Numbered from the stretch's first letter, positions 28,101 to 37,727 are shown. The stretch is DNA of 64,000 nucleotides from JACDAE01 sp963744875 (GCA_963744875.1 CAVUVQ010000010.1:620001-684000); one strand, 5' to 3'. Notes: generated by a model not told the origin, from the letters alone. Made by a program: numbers and translations.

Positions 28101-28171
28101 ATACATACAACACACCCAATGATGGGGAACCGGTAAAATCGGTTCCCCATCATTGGGTGTGTTGTATGTAT
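28101..28171. repeat. 32-bp perfect hairpin with 7-nt loop (family E)
   Basis: Left arm 28101-28132 begins ATACATACAACACACCC; right arm 28140-28171 is its exact complement; the loop is GTAAAAT. No T-run follows, so it is not a canonical Rho-independent terminator, though it closes the operon and may stabilise or end its mRNA. A hairpin of the same design occurs at 63632-63691. Confidence 0.85.
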
Positions 28172-28443
28172 TGGGAAGAGGATTATTTTCCATCTTCCCT
28201 GCAGCGGGTAACGGGTTAGAGGAAAAGAAAAGGTGGTGCAAAGGGACAGAGTACCACATATCTTATCGTCAGTTTATTTTTAATCAGATTGATAGTTGGA
28301 GCAAGTTAGCAACAAAAAGTCCTGTGATTATTGCTATATTTCTACACATGTACTATTGTGTATTAGTACAAATGCTCATTTTTTCAAAAAGCAGAGATGG
28401 ACAAAGATGAATCTATACGATTTGCTCAAAGAGGAGCTGCTCC

Positions 28444-29762
28444 ATGAATATCACCTATAACCGTCGACAAGCTATTGGGATAGGTCTTGGTAGTATTGCC
28501 GGCCTTTCTCTTTCCGCGCTGACTGGTTGTGACACGTCTGCTCAACCTACATCTGTACAAGGCCCTATCTCACTACGGATGTTTTTTGGGGTTCGGCCAC
28601 ACGAGATAAATTGACCAGGCAGGCAACAGCTCTTTTTCACCAAAGTCGTCCGGATGTCACTATTACCTCGCAATACTCGGGCAACGACACTTACTATACG
28701 AAGCTAAATGCCCAGATTGCCAATAAAAGCGCTCCTGATCTTATTCAAATGGACATGCGCTATATCGCGCACTATGTTCGCAACGAGTTGCTCCTTGATC
28801 TTTCCTTGTTCATCTATGATCAGAGGATTGATCTTACCGACTTTGACGCCTTGCTCCTGGAGAGTTGTAAAGTCAATGGAACAATATATGGCATACCATT
28901 AGGCAGTAACTATCAGTGCATGTTCTATAACACCACGCTGCTCGAAAGAGTCGGGTGGGATCCAATCCCAGGTCCTATGACCTGGGAAACGTTCGGGCAA
29001 TATACAGGGGCGCTCTCCCATGCACTTGGGAATGGCATCTATGGAACCTCAGATGCCAGTGGGAATTACGACGTTTTTGAGATCTGGATACGGCAGCGTG
29101 GGAAAGAGATGTATACCGTTGATGGATATCTGGACTTTACCCTGACAGACGTAATCGATTGGTACAATTACTGGGATGCCTTGCGCAAAACCCATGCTTG
29201 CCCACCGATGAATATACAATCAGCATTAGATCTTACAGGGGCACCAATTGACTCAAGTGTGATAAAAGGGAAAGTGGTTTTTAGTCACCTTTTTACAAAT
29301 CAGTATGAGGCGTTTCACAAAGCGACATCATATGCACTTGCCTTGAGTGTGTTTCCTCAAGGGAAAGTACCAGGTATCTATCTTAAAGCATCACAACTCT
29401 TAAGCATCTCATCTACTACAAATTATCCGTATGATGCCGCGAGTTTTGTCGATTTTGTGACGAATAACTCTGACGCATTAGAAACATTGGGTTACGAGCG
29501 CGGCGTGCCAGGTGCTGCACATGGACGTACAATACTCGAAGCCCATGCCACTCCAGCACAGAAGGCCATCACCGCTTTTATGGATCTGGTAGCAAGAAGT
29601 GGAGCTGCGAGACCGAAGGAAGTGCTTGATCCTCCTGCCGCCGGACAGATTGCGGATGTCTTGCTACGTGTATCACAGGAAATTGGATTTGGGAAAACCT
29701 CTGTTTTAGACGGTGCCAAAGAATTTTACGTTTCTGCCCAAAAGGCGACAAAAAATTCGTAA
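28444..29762 (+). CDS. ABC-type extracellular sugar-binding lipoprotein, frameshifted near N-terminus
   Basis: The N-terminus NRRQAIGIGLGSIAGLS followed by SALTGC is a twin-arginine-like lipoprotein signal, with the lipidated Cys at about residue 29. The mature part resembles family 1 solute-binding proteins: ARPDVTITSQYSGND-type opening (here SRPDVTITSQYSG), PDLIQMDMRYIAHYV, YGIPLGSNYQCMFYN and GWDPIPGPMTWETF. A run of six T at 28582-28587 lacks one base; with it the sequence reads RMFFWGSATRDKLTRQ across the break. The literal downstream frame begins at 28611. No permease or ATPase gene lies nearby, so it is an orphan receptor. It may feed a transporter encoded elsewhere. Confidence 0.75.
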
Positions 29763-29882
29763 TCGGAGTTCACCATTGTCAACTCAATATGCACGAAGCT
29801 GTACCCAGGTGGAATGAGGGCCTTCGTTTGATCTGAGAAACGTTTCAGTTTTTTTCGAGGCTACGCACTAAAATTGTAGTGC

Positions 29883-31562
29883 TCACGTCATGTACAAGCG
29901 CACAGTCACCGTACGGGTCACGATCTGATCCACAAAGTGATAGTGCCCATCCAGCCATTGCTCAACCACCTGCACTTTAGCAGCGGAGGCCGCATCCGGC
30001 ACACGTCCGACGATAAAGAAGAGGTGGGGATGCTTCGCGCCATATTGAGCGAGAGTAGTAGGATCGACGGCTGCTCCTGAACCTGCTTTGGGATCGGCTG
30101 GTCCGAAGTTAGCCCAGGAGAATGCGCCGGGCGCGTCGGGGGTGAAATGAGCGGCGGTGGGATAGGCTTGCAGGTAGTATTCAACGGAGATCTGGCAACC
30201 TTGCTGCACGTCATTATCGTAACAGACCAGGCCATCGTTTGCCTGATAGTGTTGCTGTAGCCAGTGGGTCGCGGTATTCCAATCCTCAACCTGGGCATTC
30301 TGGTAGTAAAAAGGAACATAACGCACAGCCAGGAGCAGCAAGATAACGGTCAGCCCTATCTGGATGGCACGCCAGCGCAATGTAGCAATCCCCAGGCCAA
30401 CGAGCAGGCAAAGTGGAGGCACGATTGTAACGAGGTAGCGCGAGGAGAAGAGACGCGTGGGTGTATATGAGATGACATAACTGGCGACGATGGGAACAAC
30501 CAGCCAGCATAATAATGCCAGCGCAACGGGTAAAAATCCCTGGAGGGAGTGCTGCTCATCTATTAGCGTGTAATGCGTGAGGTATTTTCTTCCGGCTGGT
30601 AGAGCGTAGACGATTGTCATAAAGAGAGCGAGCACACAAAAAGCGACGAACAGGAGAAGATAAATTTTGCTGTTCGCGCTTATCGTCAAGAATAGCTGAT
30701 AGATGTCGCTGAGGTGAGGTATTGGTAACCAGCCGGTCTTTGAGCCGTGGCGACTTACCAGGGCCATAGGGATGGATAGAAATGCGATGATGAGCAGGCT
30801 GGCAATGAGGTTACGGAGCTGGCCGATAACTTTACGGCGTTCATCCGGCAACGATAGGAATAGAGCGATGGCGCAGAGTTGTGATAGGAGAATGAGGACG
30901 CTGAACAGGTGGGTGTAGATTGCCAGGGTGGTTGCGACGATATAGCAAGCCCACCAGCGACGTGGATGCGAGGTGCAGTTGAACGCTGACAACAAAGCGT
31001 ACCAGGCGATACAGATCAGCAGGAGTTGCAGGCTATAGGCGCGAGTCTGTTGTGCATAGACGAGTTGGAGGTCGTTGAGCAGATAGAGGGCGGCACCCAC
31101 GAAGCCGGCGATGGTGCCAATAAAACGCTGCCCCAGCAGGAAAACGACGACGGTGCTAAGGGCGGCGAAGAGTGCTGAAGGGAAGCGCACGACGAATTCG
31201 GTTGCATGCAGACCGAGAGAAGTGGTGAGATTGAGCCAGAAATGCAGGAACAGGTAGTAGAGTTCCATATTCGGTTCCGGCCCAAAGATAATATGCCAGA
31301 GCAGGGGGAGCGGCTGGCGTGCAAGTTCAACGGAAAAAGCCTCGTCGAACCAGATGCTGGGAGCACCGAGATGATAGAGGTTAAAGCCCATTGCGATAAT
31401 AAATAGGATGATACAGAGCGCAAGACGTAGCGAGACAAATTCACGAAACGTAGGGACCCGATTGTATCGCGTCCGCGCTTCATCGACCTGTCCCCTCCCA
31501 TCCAATAAATTGCGGACGCGATACAATCGGGTCCCTACCATGTTATATTTTTGACGCATCAT
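29883..31562 (-). CDS. GT39-family (PMT_2/ArnT-like) membrane glycosyltransferase
   Basis: A 559-residue protein with about ten transmembrane segments and a soluble extracytoplasmic C-terminal domain. After the first helix comes SIWFDEAFSVELARQPL, with the acidic catalytic pair of lipid-sugar-dependent GT-C enzymes, then LYYLFLHFWL and YLLNDLQLVYAQQTRAY. The start at 31562 (ATGATG) is chosen because AAGGA lies about 12 bases upstream and no later start codon precedes the first helix. As a result, residues 9-38 or so are encoded by a complete copy of palindromic element family B (31450-31538). Alternatively the gene's original start was destroyed by that insertion. The acceptor and sugar are unknown. 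Confidence 0.75.
   Translation of the reverse strand: MMRQKYNMVGTRLYRVRNLLDGRGQVDEARTRYNRVPTFREFVSLRLALCIILFIIAMGFNLYHLGAPSIWFDEAFSVELARQPLPLLWHIIFGPEPNMELYYLFLHFWLNLTTSLGLHATEFVVRFPSALFAALSTVVVFLLGQRFIGTIAGFVGAALYLLNDLQLVYAQQTRAYSLQLLLICIAWYALLSAFNCTSHPRRWWACYIVATTLAIYTHLFSVLILLSQLCAIALFLSLPDERRKVIGQLRNLIASLLIIAFLSIPMALVSRHGSKTGWLPIPHLSDIYQLFLTISANSKIYLLLFVAFCVLALFMTIVYALPAGRKYLTHYTLIDEQHSLQGFLPVALALLCWLVVPIVASYVISYTPTRLFSSRYLVTIVPPLCLLVGLGIATLRWRAIQIGLTVILLLLAVRYVPFYYQNAQVEDWNTATHWLQQHYQANDGLVCYDNDVQQGCQISVEYYLQAYPTAAHFTPDAPGAFSWANFGPADPKAGSGAAVDPTTLAQYGAKHPHLFFIVGRVPDAASAAKVQVVEQWLDGHYHFVDQIVTRTVTVRLYMT
31450..31538. repeat. Family B palindromic element (copy 1), inside a coding region
   Basis: An 89-bp element with 27-bp perfect arms (31450-31476 and 31512-31538) beginning GTAGGGACCCGATTGTATCG. 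It overlaps the 5' end of the GT39 gene at 29883-31562 and is read in frame there. Confidence 0.85.
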
Positions 31563-31679
31563 ATTTTTGGAGAATCCTTTATTTAGATGAATTTCTTATA
31601 TGTTAAAAGAACGAGTCGTATAGCATTGATGTCACTAGAGTAGGGTAATGGCCCTTTTTATTCAGGATTCACAGAGAGA

Positions 31680-32390
31680 TTATGCGGATGGGCCAAGCGT
31701 GATAGAACCATAGTTTCCTGTGAGGTTGACTGTGGCTCCGGAGGCATTCCCAATGGTTCCTGAAGCTTCATCCTGCATGCCACTTCTCTGCTCGTTGAGA
31801 GTTGAATAGTGGGAGATAATTGCACCAAATTTGGTTTGGGCCTTAATGTGAAAAGAGGAATTATGCGCAAAGGAGACATCAATGGTGCCACTCTTAGCTG
31901 TGATCGTATTCGTCTCAAGGGGAGTAAAATTCTTTAGATGAATGGTGCCATTGCTAAGTGTCATGGTGATCTGGCCCTGGAGGGAGTTCACGACAATATT
32001 GCCACTGCCCAGAGTGATGCTGAGACTGGCCTCACGTGGTATTTTGATCTCTAGAGGTTGAACCACGGCTTCCCCAAAATCGATGGTTACTTTGTTGCCT
32101 TGCTTCGTATAGGGAAGGCTAAATCCGCTCGTGGAAATATTCTTTTGTGTATCGGAGGCTGTAAAGGTGAGTTGTGCTGCACTTACACTCTTCACAATAA
32201 TTTCAGGGTGCGGACCGACCACGATATAAGATGTATCACCTACGCTGGCTGTTGCGGGGCTGGAGGTAGGATATGCAGTGGTGGTGGGCGTACTTGTGCA
32301 CGCGCTGAGTGTGAGCATGGCCAGGAAGAGTGATGACAAAAGAATAAAGCGCAGGTGGGTGGATGCTTTTTGTGTGATGTGTGATGTAAG
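31680..32390 (-). CDS. DUF4097-like beta-solenoid lipoprotein
   Basis: A lipoprotein of about 236 residues. The signal helix is followed by LTLSAC (lipobox; Cys about residue 31). The mature part is rich in Ser, Thr and Gly and has short beta-strand units such as GSGNIVVNSLQGQITMTLSNG and LETNTITAKSGTIDVSF, the pattern of DUF4097/adhesin-like repeats. GAGGAG lies about 11 bases before the chosen ATG; an in-frame start 63 bases further upstream has no ribosome site. Surface-exposed structural or stress-sensing role is possible; nothing more specific can be read. Confidence 0.65.
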   Translation of the reverse strand, partial: LTSHITQKASTHLRFILLSSLFLAMLTLSACTSTPTTTAYPTSSPATASVGDTSYIVVGPHPEIIVKSVSAAQLTFTASDTQKNISTSGFSLPYTKQGNKVTIDFGEAVVQPLEIKIPREASLSITLGSGNIVVNSLQGQITMTLSNGTIHLKNFTPLETNTITAKSGTIDVSFAHNSSFHIKAQTKFGAIISHYSTLNEQRSGMQDEASGTIGNASGATVNLTGNYGSITLGPSA

Positions 32391-32464
32391 CATAAAAATG
32401 TAAACTCCTCTGGCGTATGGTATGGGACAATATAAATATATTTTATGATGCAACGCGGGCTTAT

Positions 32465-32785
32465 AAATGGTGCCCCTACATCATTTTGGACGGGGTTGGG
32501 ACCGTCCGTGTCGGCTATTGGGGGGCACGGGCTTGTCAATCCATTGATGCCAACATATTCGGGATCAAGGTAGGGACCCGATTGCATCGCGTCCGTGATT
32601 GATCAATTGGGACCACGATTCAATGAATTGCGGACGCGATGCAATCGGGTCCCTACCGTATTTCACGCATTTCATACAGAAAGGGGCATCATTTTTGATC
32701 AACGTTCCGAATATGTTGGAGTCAATGCTTGTCAACCGCGCCCCTACATCATGATGTAATGGTGTAGGGGCGCGATTGACAAGCC
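32465..32785. repeat. Nested palindromic element: family C hairpin arms around a MITE-like unit around a family B hairpin
   Basis: From outside in: a C-type arm near 32465-32540 (GCCCCTAC and GGGCTTGTCAAT); MITE ends CATTGATGCCAAC (32542-32554) and GTTGGAGTCAATG (32715-32727) flanked by CTTGTCAAT and CTTGTCAAC; the 89-bp family B hairpin (32569-32657). A C-type hairpin closes the array at 32728-32785. It occupies the whole gap between two genes. Confidence 0.7.
32569..32657. repeat. Family B palindromic element (copy 2)
   Basis: Perfect 27-bp arms GGTAGGGACCCGATTGCATC... at 32569-32595 and the complement at 32631-32657. Confidence 0.9.
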
Positions 32786-32791
32786 CGTTGC

Positions 32792-33817
32792 TCAGGTGCA
32801 GGTGGCTCCGTTGAGAACCATGCCGATTGGACCCGGGACTGAGGGGCCGGTAGCGACATAGCCGATTGACGCTGTACTGCCTGGTGGTAGCGAATGTTGC
32901 CAGCTCGGTGCGGTGGCAATAATGCTAGAGCTATCCTGGATGACGGTGGCGTTCCAGCCGCTGACCAGGGTGACACCTGTTGGAACGGTCCAACTGACCA
33001 CCCAGGGGATAACTGCCAGGGGACTTGTATTGGTTACGGATACGGTTGCCTGATAGCCACCTTGCCAGGTGTTGGTTATTGTGGCAATCGCGGTGCAGGT
33101 TGGAGGGGGCGCGGGAGTAGGTGTGGGGAAGACACCACCAACGCCGAAGACCACGTCGGAACAACTGTAGAAGGTTTCATTGCTATCCGAACGAGTCCAC
33201 ACGACATAAATGATCTGTCGTCCGGTGAGAGCTGGTAACTGCCCAGTCATGGTGTAGACGCCGTTAGCTACGGCTGGCTCCGGGTTAACCGTTAAGAAGG
33301 GCTGGCTATCCAGGTTGGCCCATGTCAACGGTTTGGTCGGATCATAGGTGCTGTTCGTGACGTAGAAGCGGAAGTAGCCGGGGTGAGGCACCCATGCTCC
33401 ATAGGTAAAGGTGAATGGAGCGCCTGAATTGAGATTGGTGGCGGGCCAGTCCGCACGGGGAGCATCATAGGCGGCATACTTGGGATTATTGCCGCTGCAG
33501 AGTTTCCCATCGGGAATGTAGCCGACTGTACGACCAGCGGCATTAGAGTTTAAGACGCCGAACCAGTCGTAGAGCGGTTGAGTGCCACCAGCCGCGATCG
33601 CTGCCTGGCAAGCTGGTGAGGTGGGATTTTGCGGATCTTGCACGTAGCAGGCGTAGGTCCGGCTGGCAGGGGACTCCAGAGAGCCATGAGCTTGAGCAAT
33701 ACGTGACGGGCTGATAACGGCGATAGAGATCAATGCGACTAGCGCGATTGTGAGAGGCATCACAAGGAGTTTCCAATTGCGCCTCTTTGTGTCAGTTTTG
33801 AATTCCTTTTCAGTCAA
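32792..33817 (-). CDS. AA10 lytic polysaccharide monooxygenase with C-terminal CBM2
   Basis: A secreted 341-residue enzyme. A signal peptide with a basic start and a hydrophobic core ends at AQA, leaving His44 as the mature N-terminus (HGSLESPASRTY), the first ligand of the copper histidine brace. His145 in AWVPHPGYFRFYV is the second ligand. GRQIIYVVWTRSD and CSDVVFG are typical AA10 end motifs. A Pro/Thr linker (TPTPAPPPT) leads to a CBM2-like module (about residues 240-341) starting CTAIATITNTWQGGY. Oxidative cleavage of chitin or cellulose is the family function; which one cannot be told. It neighbours another CBM2 protein, suggesting a small biomass-degrading locus. Confidence 0.9.
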   Translation of the reverse strand: MTEKEFKTDTKRRNWKLLVMPLTIALVALISIAVISPSRIAQAHGSLESPASRTYACYVQDPQNPTSPACQAAIAAGGTQPLYDWFGVLNSNAAGRTVGYIPDGKLCSGNNPKYAAYDAPRADWPATNLNSGAPFTFTYGAWVPHPGYFRFYVTNSTYDPTKPLTWANLDSQPFLTVNPEPAVANGVYTMTGQLPALTGRQIIYVVWTRSDSNETFYSCSDVVFGVGGVFPTPTPAPPPTCTAIATITNTWQGGYQATVSVTNTSPLAVIPWVVSWTVPTGVTLVSGWNATVIQDSSSIIATAPSWQHSLPPGSTASIGYVATGPSVPGPIGMVLNGATCT

Positions 33818-34061
33818 AGCTAAACGTTCCTTTCTAGCTGTAAATCTGCTCTGATCCTAGATTAGATATACAGGTCATACTGTCAACATCCTACACGTAC
33901 GTCGGGTAAGATAAAGGCGTGGTGCAATCTGTAGAACGTTCCCAGATGTTCATAACATATTTCTTGTTCAAAAGTCAATGAAATGTGGCTATTGAACAGA
34001 AACTGGATAATGTGTTGATGGTGCACGATCGAAAGAGACAACCTTTATTCGATACCAATGT

Positions 34062-34152
34062 GGGTAGGGGCGTTCACCTTGCGTGCGCATGCGTACCGAT
34101 AGATCGCGTCGAGGGGGCTAACGGGGCGCACGCAAGGTGAACGCCCCTACCC
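34062..34152. repeat. Family D palindromic element (copy 1)
   Basis: A 91-bp element with 27-bp perfect arms: GGGTAGGGGCGTTCACCTTG... (34062-34088) and its complement (34126-34152). It lies just downstream of the CBM2/Cip1-like gene. The rest of the gap 33818-34165 shows no gene. Confidence 0.85.
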
Positions 34153-34165
34153 CTTTGTCACAATA

Positions 34166-35452
34166 TCATGCGCAGCCGATGGGTTGTGAGCTGATTGCTA
34201 CATCATCGAACCATAACGTGTCATCGCCGCCTGAGTAGCTTTCCCAACCTAGACGTAGATCGGTGAGAGAGGGACGCCAGTTGGGGCGATTCTGTAGCCA
34301 TTGGGCGTCTATGTCCGGGGTGGGCACGTTGTCGAGGTGTAAGCCTGCCACTTCAGTTCCATTGAGCCATGTGCGCATGCTTCCTTGTGACTGATTGACC
34401 TCGAACTGCACACATTCCCACTGGTTCGTGGGTAGCGGCACACTTAACGCGACACCGACAGGGCTTTGTGCGGGAAGCGTGGCGTCATCGGATTGGCGAT
34501 TCCACTGAAGCGCTCCGTTCTGGCCTCCCATACGCAGGTCGTTGCCGCCATCATTGGCATCGCGCATGGCAGTCATGGTGACGTGGCCTGTTGGCAATGG
34601 GGTTGTGTGCCGTACGAAGTAGCGAACATATATATCTGATCCAACGCTGGCGAAGGGATTTTGCAGGCCGAAGAATACATGATTGCAGTAGCCGGTGTGA
34701 CCATCTACGCGGATCGAGGTTGTTCCACTATGGGCTACGGTGTGATCTACGGTGGCAGTGCCAGTGCCCTGACAACTTGGATAGCTAACCTGCCAGTTGC
34801 CAGAAGGAGTTGTCCCGGTCTGGTTCTCGAAGTTATCACAGAAGATCGCTCCGGAGCATGATGTAGCGGGTGTTGCCGTGGCGGTGGGTGCGGGAGTTGG
34901 CGTTGTGGTAGGTTTTGGGGTTGCTGTGGGCACAACGGTGGGCGTTGTAGAAGGCGTTGTGGTAGGTTTTGGAGTTGGCGTTACAGTGGGCACGACGGTG
35001 GGAGTTGGAGTACTATTCCCTGCACATGAGATGCCATTCACTGCGAAGTTTGTTGGAATTGCGTTGCTGCCAGTGAAGGTTGCTTGAAAGCCGAACTGTA
35101 CCGATCCACCAGTGGGGACTGAAGCATTATAGCCGGCATCGTGGGCGGTTACTACTGCCCCATTCTGAGTGAGTTGAGTATTCCATGCTGAAGTGATCTG
35201 CTGATTACCAGGAAAGGTCCAGGTTAGCAACCAGGTGGTCAAGGCGGTACTATTATTCGTGATCTGAACCTGGGCGGTAAAACCGTTAGACCATTGATTG
35301 AGTTGGTAGCCGATGGTGCAGGGTGTTGATGCGTTTGATGTATCTGCCGCCGCTGACACGCCCTTTGCGGGTATGTACACTACTGAAATGAGTAGTCCGA
35401 GCATTAGCAGAACAATCAAGGAGGAAAAAGTAAGAAGCATCCTTGCTTTCAT
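34166..35452 (-). CDS. Secreted CBM2-linker-Cip1-like carbohydrate-binding/lyase-fold protein
   Basis: A secreted protein of about 428 residues. The start at 35452 is chosen for AAAGGATT nine bases upstream; earlier ATG codons only add a basic leader. After the signal helix a CBM2 module runs for about 100 residues (CTIGYQLNQWSNGFTAQV, with the paired Cys at its ends). A long Thr/Pro linker of TPTPKPTTTPS type follows. The C-terminal domain of about 210 residues (FCDNFENQ..., GNDLRMGG..., TLWFDDVAI) resembles jelly-roll polysaccharide-lyase-like proteins such as Cip1. Whether it is catalytic is unknown. It is on the same strand as the LPMO gene, about 350 bases upstream. Confidence 0.7.
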   Translation of the reverse strand: MKARMLLTFSSLIVLLMLGLLISVVYIPAKGVSAAADTSNASTPCTIGYQLNQWSNGFTAQVQITNNSTALTTWLLTWTFPGNQQITSAWNTQLTQNGAVVTAHDAGYNASVPTGGSVQFGFQATFTGSNAIPTNFAVNGISCAGNSTPTPTVVPTVTPTPKPTTTPSTTPTVVPTATPKPTTTPTPAPTATATPATSCSGAIFCDNFENQTGTTPSGNWQVSYPSCQGTGTATVDHTVAHSGTTSIRVDGHTGYCNHVFFGLQNPFASVGSDIYVRYFVRHTTPLPTGHVTMTAMRDANDGGNDLRMGGQNGALQWNRQSDDATLPAQSPVGVALSVPLPTNQWECVQFEVNQSQGSMRTWLNGTEVAGLHLDNVPTPDIDAQWLQNRPNWRPSLTDLRLGWESYSGGDDTLWFDDVAISSQPIGCA

Positions 35453-35722
35453 TTTTATCAATCCTTTTCTCACGAGAAATACGAAAACGACCATCCTGGT
35501 CTGCATCGTAGAAAGCCTGTGCTCTCGTGTACTATCAGTTTGTAAAGCTACATCTTTCATAAAAAGCATAAATTACTAGAGACAGTTTGTCAAGGAATAG
35601 CCATAATAGATGTGTACCTGGAATATCAAAGAGGGTCAAATTGTTTACATAAAATAATAACTCAGCCCTCCAAAAAACACATACTATCCTGCCTCTACGT
35701 ATGCAACAATGGCATGATCTGC

Positions 35723-35728
35723 TATAAT
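35723..35728 (+). promoter_or_regulatory. Likely -10 box of hisS
   Basis: TATAAT 43 bases upstream of the hisS ATG in an otherwise AT-rich gap. No strong -35 box is visible at 16-18 bases. Confidence 0.45.
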
Positions 35729-35771
35729 AGCGGGGCATCCGAACGCATCTGGAAAAGAGGAAAGCATCCTT

Positions 35772-37073
35772 ATGCCTGAACAATATCGAGCCTTACAAGG
35801 CTTTAAAGACATATTACCTGACGAGCAACCCTATTGGCGCTTTGTTGAGCATACGGCGGCACAGGTTGCGCAATTATATGGTTATCGACGTATTGAGACG
35901 CCTCTTCTGGAGGATACGGCGGTTTTTCGGCGTACTTCTGGCGAGGGGACCGATATTGTCGACAAAGAAATGTATAGCTTCGACGACCGCCCCGATAAAG
36001 AGGGACGGGCCTTAAATCTTACTTTGCGACCAGAGGGTACGGCGGGAGTCGTACGTGCATACCTGGAGCATGGCATGTTCAAATTGCCACAGCCGGTCAA
36101 GCTTTACTATATGAACGAACCAATGTTTCGCCATGATAAGCCGCAAGCGGGGCGCTATCGTGAACACCACCAGTTCGGGTGTGAGGCGCTGGGCGAGACA
36201 GATCCAGCTATCGATGCAGAAATGATCGGTATGCTCGCGCAGGTCTACGCGCAACTGGGTCTAAAGCATATTCGCGTCTATATAAATAGTATTGGCGATG
36301 GCAATTGCCGTCCACAGTATATCAAGGCGCTGCAAGATTATTATCGTCCCTTGCTGTCCGATTGTTGCGACGATTGTCAGGCGCGTTTCTATAAAAATCC
36401 GCTGCGGCTGCTGGATTGTAAAGAGCCACAGGACCAGGCAAAGATTGCCAACGCGCCAAAAATTGTTGACTATCTTTGTGATGCCTGCCGCACACATTTC
36501 GCAGCGGTGAAACGCTTTCTGGATTTCTATCAGGTATCATTTTCGCTCAATCCGTTGCTTGTACGTGGATTGGACTACTACACACGCACGGTTTTCGAGT
36601 TCACGTCTGAGATTGACAAGCAAGCGCTCAATGGTGGCGGACGTTACGATGGGCTGGCCGAGATACTTGGAGGTGTACAGACGCCCGGTATTGGCTTTGG
36701 CATGGGTATTGAGCGGATCATTCTTGAGATGAAGCGGCAAGGAATTACGCCGCCACCTGAGCAGGGGTTGCGTGTCTTTGTGGTGTACTTTGATAAGACG
36801 GAGGAGCTTAAAAACGCTGCGGTACAGATTACGGCTGAACTGCGGCACGTGGGTATTAAGGCTGAGATGAGCTATGGTGATCGCAGTCGCAAGGCGCAGA
36901 TGAAGCAGGCAAATACGTCGGGTGCGGCCTATGCTGTCCTGATCATGGAAGATGAGCTTGTGAAGGGTCTGGTAACGGTGAAGGATATGCAGGCGGAGGG
37001 GATGGATATCGAGAGCAAGCAGGTGCAGGTGCGACGTGATGAGTTGGTTGGGTACTTTACAAAGCACCTGTAG
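35772..37073 (+). CDS. hisS: Histidine--tRNA ligase
   Basis: A complete class II aminoacyl-tRNA synthetase of 433 residues that charges tRNA-His in the cytoplasm. The N-terminal GFKDILPDEQPYW and motif 2 (LTLRPEGTAGVVRAYLEH, about residues 83-100) are clear. The histidine-binding GLDYYTRTVFEF lies at about residues 262-273, and motif 3 GFGMGIERI at about 302-310. An anticodon-binding domain ends the protein. GAGGAAA precedes the ATG. It is monocistronic; family A element copy 2 lies just downstream and may act as an end structure. Confidence 0.95.
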   Translation: MPEQYRALQGFKDILPDEQPYWRFVEHTAAQVAQLYGYRRIETPLLEDTAVFRRTSGEGTDIVDKEMYSFDDRPDKEGRALNLTLRPEGTAGVVRAYLEHGMFKLPQPVKLYYMNEPMFRHDKPQAGRYREHHQFGCEALGETDPAIDAEMIGMLAQVYAQLGLKHIRVYINSIGDGNCRPQYIKALQDYYRPLLSDCCDDCQARFYKNPLRLLDCKEPQDQAKIANAPKIVDYLCDACRTHFAAVKRFLDFYQVSFSLNPLLVRGLDYYTRTVFEFTSEIDKQALNGGGRYDGLAEILGGVQTPGIGFGMGIERIILEMKRQGITPPPEQGLRVFVVYFDKTEELKNAAVQITAELRHVGIKAEMSYGDRSRKAQMKQANTSGAAYAVLIMEDELVKGLVTVKDMQAEGMDIESKQVQVRRDELVGYFTKHL

Positions 37074-37088
37074 CATCGGTTTTACAGG

Positions 37089-37181
37089 GTAGGGACCATA
37101 TTTATAGCATCTTACAATTTATTGGTTGACATACAAAATATACGTCAATAAATTGTGAGACGCTATAAATATGGTCCCTAC
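37089..37181. repeat. Family A palindromic element (copy 2)
   Basis: Arms GTAGGGACCATATTTATAGC (37089-37108) and complement (37162-37181). The inner CAATTTATTG / CAATAAATTG segments also pair, with a few mismatches. The rest of the gap to 37727 is AT-rich without a recognisable gene. Confidence 0.85.
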
Positions 37182-37727
37182 TCTGTATTAAATCCTATCG
37201 CACCTTGCAACTAGAAGCAGGACTATTTTGTCTATTCTAAAGGCTATCTTCCTGCCCGACTGGATGCTTACGGATTTATTCATGTTATATTACTACTTCC
37301 CTTGCCATTTGCAAACACGTCTTAGCATAGTTGTGTAGAGCCAGATCAAAAACGACAAGTTGAATAGGTCCCATGGAATCCGCTTTCTTTCCGTTCCCGG
37401 CCTGCTATGTTTTAAATACATGCCAGAAACTACGGGTTACAAGCCACATTTATGTAAGCTCTGCTAAGTTTTACCTTATAAATAGATATCGTGTCAATCA
37501 AAAACATCGATTTTATGTTAAATGTTTAATAAGTGTATGTTAAATTTTCATATAATCCTTATGCTAAAATCTTCTCCACCCTTCGTCTATAAAAATGCGA
37601 CACAGCTCTGGTTTTGCTCTCCATGCCGATATGCGTGATCACCTGATAATCGTATAAAAAAAAGACTGTATATGCGACCTTTGTACACTACGAGATAAAA
37701 AACATCTAAATTAAGGTAGGGGAAGCG

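Noticed and set aside
28101..28171. Hairpin as a tRNA or structured RNA gene
   Set aside because: It is a single perfect stem without cloverleaf arms. No tRNA or rRNA gene could be recognised anywhere in the window.
28153..28410. 85-residue plus-strand frame after the hairpin
   Set aside because: It begins inside the palindrome arm, lacks a ribosome site and has no protein-like pattern.
29833..29855. Terminator after the sugar-binding lipoprotein gene
   Set aside because: A T-run is present, but the preceding stem (CTGA/TCAG) is only four bases, too weak to call.
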